A stretch of DNA of 7,254 nt. Source: Hyphomicrobium sp. Lineage in GTDB: Bacteria; Pseudomonadota; Alphaproteobacteria; Rhizobiales; Hyphomicrobiaceae. Positions 5,254 to 7,254 of the stretch are shown one piece after another; position 1 is the stretch's first letter; every line of letters starts with the position of its first letter. The position numbers were made by a program, and so were the translations under genes. The notes under the pieces were generated by a model, which saw only the letters and a list, made by a program, of their open reading frames with translations, was not told where the DNA came from and searched no databases. The stretch is from assembly GCA_030609245.1 (NCBI GenBank), contig JAUWCP010000115.1, positions 1-7,254 on the forward strand, given 5' to 3'.

Positions 5254-6239
5254 GAGGCCCCTCCCGCGACGATGCGGTTGGTGAGCGTGCCGATACCCTC
5301 TATCCCGATCTCGATGGTGTCACCAGCTTCAAGCAGGCGGCCGGTTTCGATACCGCTGCCGCTAGGCAAGGTTCCAGAGCCAAAGAATTCGCCGGGTTGA
5401 AGCGGCTCGCAGCGAGAGGCGTGAGCAAGACTCTCCCCCAACGACCAACGCGCGCCAGCCGTTGCCGGTTCGGCAACGCGCTCTCCATTGAGGCGCACAT
5501 GGCCTTTGAGATCGCGCCAGCGCGGTAGGATCTCATCGGCCGTCACGACGACCTTGGAAATGGCGTTGCAGAAGTGCTTGGCTTTTTGCGGTCCCAAGCC
5601 CGACGCCATTTCGGCGAGCTGTACGTCGCGCGCGGAAAAATCATTCAAGACGACAAATCCGCCAATCGCTGCCTCCGCTGTTTCAGGACGCACATCGAGA
5701 AGCGGATGCGCGAGCACGAAGCCCAGCTCCAGTTCATAGTCGAGCGCTCGGGTGTAGGAGGGCATTGTCACGTCGTCTGCGTCGGTTACGAAGGTTAGGT
5801 GGTTGCCCATGTAGTAGATGGGCTGGCGATACCACAGCGCATGCGGCCTCAGTTTTGGGAAAGTCGTGCCGGTCACCTTTTCGTAAGTGCGCACGATTGG
5901 CGCCGCGCGCGGCATGAAGCGGTTTACGAATCCGCGAGCGGCATTGATCGCGTGCGCTTCGAAAAGCATGAAGTCGCGGTAGGAGCGTGGCGCAAACGGG
6001 ATCACAACGTCCGCCTCGCGGGTCGCCTCGGGATCGACGTCGCGCGCGGCAACGGCCATTGCTTCGCGAACATCGGCTGGTGCGCCGAGCAGCGCCACAA
6101 TGTCGGTCCCCCATCGCACTGCAGCGTCACCTGAGGGCGGGAGAATGCGCGCGATCGCTTTGCCGGCAGCTACCCATCCCTGGGGCGCCAGGAGTTCCAG
6201 ATGCAGGTCGGAGCCGGTTCGGACGCGCCGCAGTTTCAT
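5250..6239 (-). CDS. Fumarylacetoacetate hydrolase (FAH) family protein
   Basis: The 329-residue protein has a variable N-terminal part (1-85) and an FAH catalytic domain. Members cleave or hydrate beta-diketo acids, acylpyruvates or related catabolic intermediates using Mg2+ or Ca2+. Visible features are YRDFMLFEAHA (87-97), YRQPIYYMGN (137-146), DYELELGFVL (167-176), GFVVLNDFSARDVQ (194-207) and FGSGTLPSGSG (286-296). By alignment to known family members Glu169, Glu171 and Asp200 are the likely metal ligands, with Asp89 a possible fourth. The ATG start has only a weak upstream purine run (AGCGAGA). It is the first gene of a two-gene minus-strand unit, its TGA overlapping the cyclase GTG start. 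True fumarylacetoacetase of tyrosine breakdown is usually longer and next to hmgA, which is absent, so only the family name is given. Confidence 0.9.
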   Translation of the reverse strand: MKLRRVRTGSDLHLELLAPQGWVAAGKAIARILPPSGDAAVRWGTDIVALLGAPADVREAMAVAARDVDPEATREADVVIPFAPRSYRDFMLFEAHAINAARGFVNRFMPRAAPIVRTYEKVTGTTFPKLRPHALWYRQPIYYMGNHLTFVTDADDVTMPSYTRALDYELELGFVLAHPLLDVRPETAEAAIGGFVVLNDFSARDVQLAEMASGLGPQKAKHFCNAISKVVVTADEILPRWRDLKGHVRLNGERVAEPATAGARWSLGESLAHASRCEPLQPGEFFGSGTLPSGSGIETGRLLEAGDTIEIGIEGIGTLTNRIVAGGAS

Positions 6240-6472
6240 TGAAAAGGTCTCGCTTGCTAATTCTCATTGCGCAGCTACAAGTCGTGGCAGCTCCCTCAAT
6301 TTGTTGCAAGATTGGTCGTGCGCGGCAGTTGTCAGTGCTCGCAATAACCGAGCGCGTCCCGTATCGCGACTTGCTTTAGGCGTTGGGACCCTTATGACAG
6401 TCGGCAGCAGGACAGCGCACGACGTTGTCATGTATTGGATGTGAATTGCTGATCGTTTGGAGGACCATACCC
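6240..6472. promoter_or_regulatory. Divergent intergenic region between FAH and lipoprotein genes
   Basis: This 233-base gap lies between divergent genes and should contain both promoters. GGAGGA (6459-6464) is a good ribosome-binding site 8 bases before the lipoprotein ATG. TTGTCA (6425-6430) is -35-like without a recognisable -10, and ATGACA (6394-6399) with TGTCAT (6427-6432) is a loosely spaced inverted repeat of unknown meaning. No regulator gene is adjacent. Confidence 0.4.
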
Positions 6473-6835
6473 ATGCATAAGATCGCAAAAGCGACAACAG
6501 TCGTGCTTGCGGCGCTCTTCGCTCTGGCTGTGACGGCTTGCTCTGGCCCGCCGACCGCGAGCGACTTCGCCGGCACGTGGAAGGTGGCCGACACCGCTGG
6601 CACGCCCTTCGAGATCACATTAAGCGATAATGGGTCAGCAACAGGCAATCGCAGCGGCGAGGTAATGGAAGGCACATGGAAGTTTGACAATGGTGCTGCG
6701 GTCATCAATTGGAAGGACGGTTGGACCACCAAGATCGCTAAGGACGGTGACGGCTATACCAAGGCGGCCTGGAACAAAGGCCTGAGAATGAACGATCCGC
6801 CGTCCAATACGTCGAGCGCCGAAAAGGTGAACTAA
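6473..6835 (+). CDS. Small putative lipoprotein, function unknown
   Basis: The 120-residue product starts with a classic lipoprotein signal: basic MHKIAK, a hydrophobic core (residues 8-20) and the lipobox V-T-A-C with Cys23 as lipidation site. The residue after Cys is Ser, compatible with outer-membrane sorting by the E. coli rule. The mature part is short and probably beta-rich, with two GTWK motifs (34-37 and 67-70) and repeated Gly-Asp turns; this recalls small lipocalin-like or META-like domains, but I cannot assign a family. The ATG at 6473 is chosen over an in-frame start at 6425 because it gives the signal peptide and has GGAGGA 8 bases upstream. It stands alone, divergent from the FAH gene. 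A periplasmic binding or envelope role is a guess. Confidence 0.8.
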   Translation: MHKIAKATTVVLAALFALAVTACSGPPTASDFAGTWKVADTAGTPFEITLSDNGSATGNRSGEVMEGTWKFDNGAAVINWKDGWTTKIAKDGDGYTKAAWNKGLRMNDPPSNTSSAEKVN

Positions 6836-7254
6836 CCGCGTTAAAGTGGTGATGATCGGGTCTCCCTGTCGCCCGTCAGCACATGTTGGACAGATTGGGC
6901 CCATTGCCTAAGAGACGTGGCGAAGGCTCGAACGAGACGCTGGAGCAGAACTGAATGTCCGCTTTGGGTGGTCAAAAGCAGACATGTGAGCGTGCGTCAG
7001 GAATGTCCGCTTTACCCCCAAGAGCGGACATTCTCCGAGCCCGCATCAAAGTCCGCTAAGTGCCAAAAGCGGACATCTGATCTCCATGACCGCGATGATT
7101 AGAGTAGACCTATGGGGCTCGATTGCTGCCAATTGCTAGGGTCCCTTTTCCAGGCCCTCTGATACCAATGCATCTCGGCTTGATTGGTCCATGCTGATGG
7201 AGCTACTGGGTAGGAATTCGTACTGGAGCGTTCAATCCGATGTTCATAAAGAAA
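6836..7254. other. Gene-free 3' region
   Basis: No convincing gene is seen in these 419 bases. A 61-codon frame (6917-7102) has a poor start, and its recurring ECPL-like stretches come from the DNA repeats it crosses. The three palindromes at 6955-7074 are the only structured feature. Bases 7090-7254 show no recognisable gene, RNA or insertion end, and no clear terminator follows the lipoprotein gene. Confidence 0.6.
6955..7074. repeat. Three tandem GTCCGC palindromes
   Basis: Three inverted repeats of one motif follow each other. The first is ATGTCCGCTTT (6955-6965) with AAAGCAGACAT (6975-6985), one mismatch. The second is GAATGTCCGCTTT (7001-7013) with AGAGCGGACATTC (7021-7033), one G-T pair. 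The third is GTCCGCT (7051-7057) with AGCGGAC (7068-7074). Their centres lie about 46-47 bases apart. As RNA they would make three consecutive stem-loops; as DNA they offer six near-identical half-sites. Similar strings are, from general knowledge, frequent in Bradyrhizobium-like genomes. Confidence 0.85.

Noticed and set aside
6955..7074. CRISPR array
   Set aside because: There are only three units, they are palindromic with short loops, the repeats are imperfect and no cas gene is present.
6917..7102. A 61-codon frame across the GTCCGC palindromes
   Set aside because: The start is poor and its repeated ECPL-type peptides are a by-product of the DNA repeat.

Overview
The window reads as a GC-rich alphaproteobacterial chromosome segment, most likely from the Hyphomicrobiales (Rhizobiales) or a close relative. 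This rests on protein character (a Bfd-like protein opening MIVCSC, an AmpG-type carrier, a coupled FAH/cyclase pair), on GTG starts and GTGA overlaps, and on intergenic palindromes of a kind common in that group. No rRNA, tRNA, transposase, phage gene or CRISPR array is visible, and species cannot be named from this sequence.

Layout. Positions 1-293 hold a possible gene tail (2-73), a promoter-like stretch and a possible 31-codon ORF (202-297) whose stop overlaps the next start. Then come an iron module on the plus strand: a bacterioferritin-associated ferredoxin-like gene (294-632) and bacterioferritin (791-1288). Two large hairpin repeats follow (1286-1435), then an ampG-like transporter on the minus strand (1455-2813). 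It is divergent from a glycerol kinase gene, glpK (2927-4426, plus). A third, degenerate copy of the hairpin repeat (4417-4494) lies between glpK and a convergent minus-strand pair: an FAH-family hydrolase (5250-6239) and a cyclase/kynurenine-formamidase-family hydrolase (4492-5253), which overlap by GTGA. A small lipoprotein gene (6473-6835, plus) diverges from that pair. The last 419 bases carry three tandem GTCCGC palindromes and no convincing gene.

How the genes work together. Bfr stores iron as a ferric mineral, and Bfd family proteins deliver electrons to Bfr haem to release it, so these two genes form one functional unit. The FAH/cyclase pair is probably one catabolic unit of two metal-dependent hydrolases acting on successive or related intermediates; the substrate is unknown. 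The AmpG-like carrier (muropeptide recycling) and glycerol kinase stand alone.

The most unusual signal is the repeat family. Three asymmetric palindromes with TAGAG...CTCTA-like ends occupy both convergent gene junctions. The stop codons of bfr, glpK and the cyclase gene lie inside the repeat ends. No new multi-gene system is evident; the genes themselves belong to known families.
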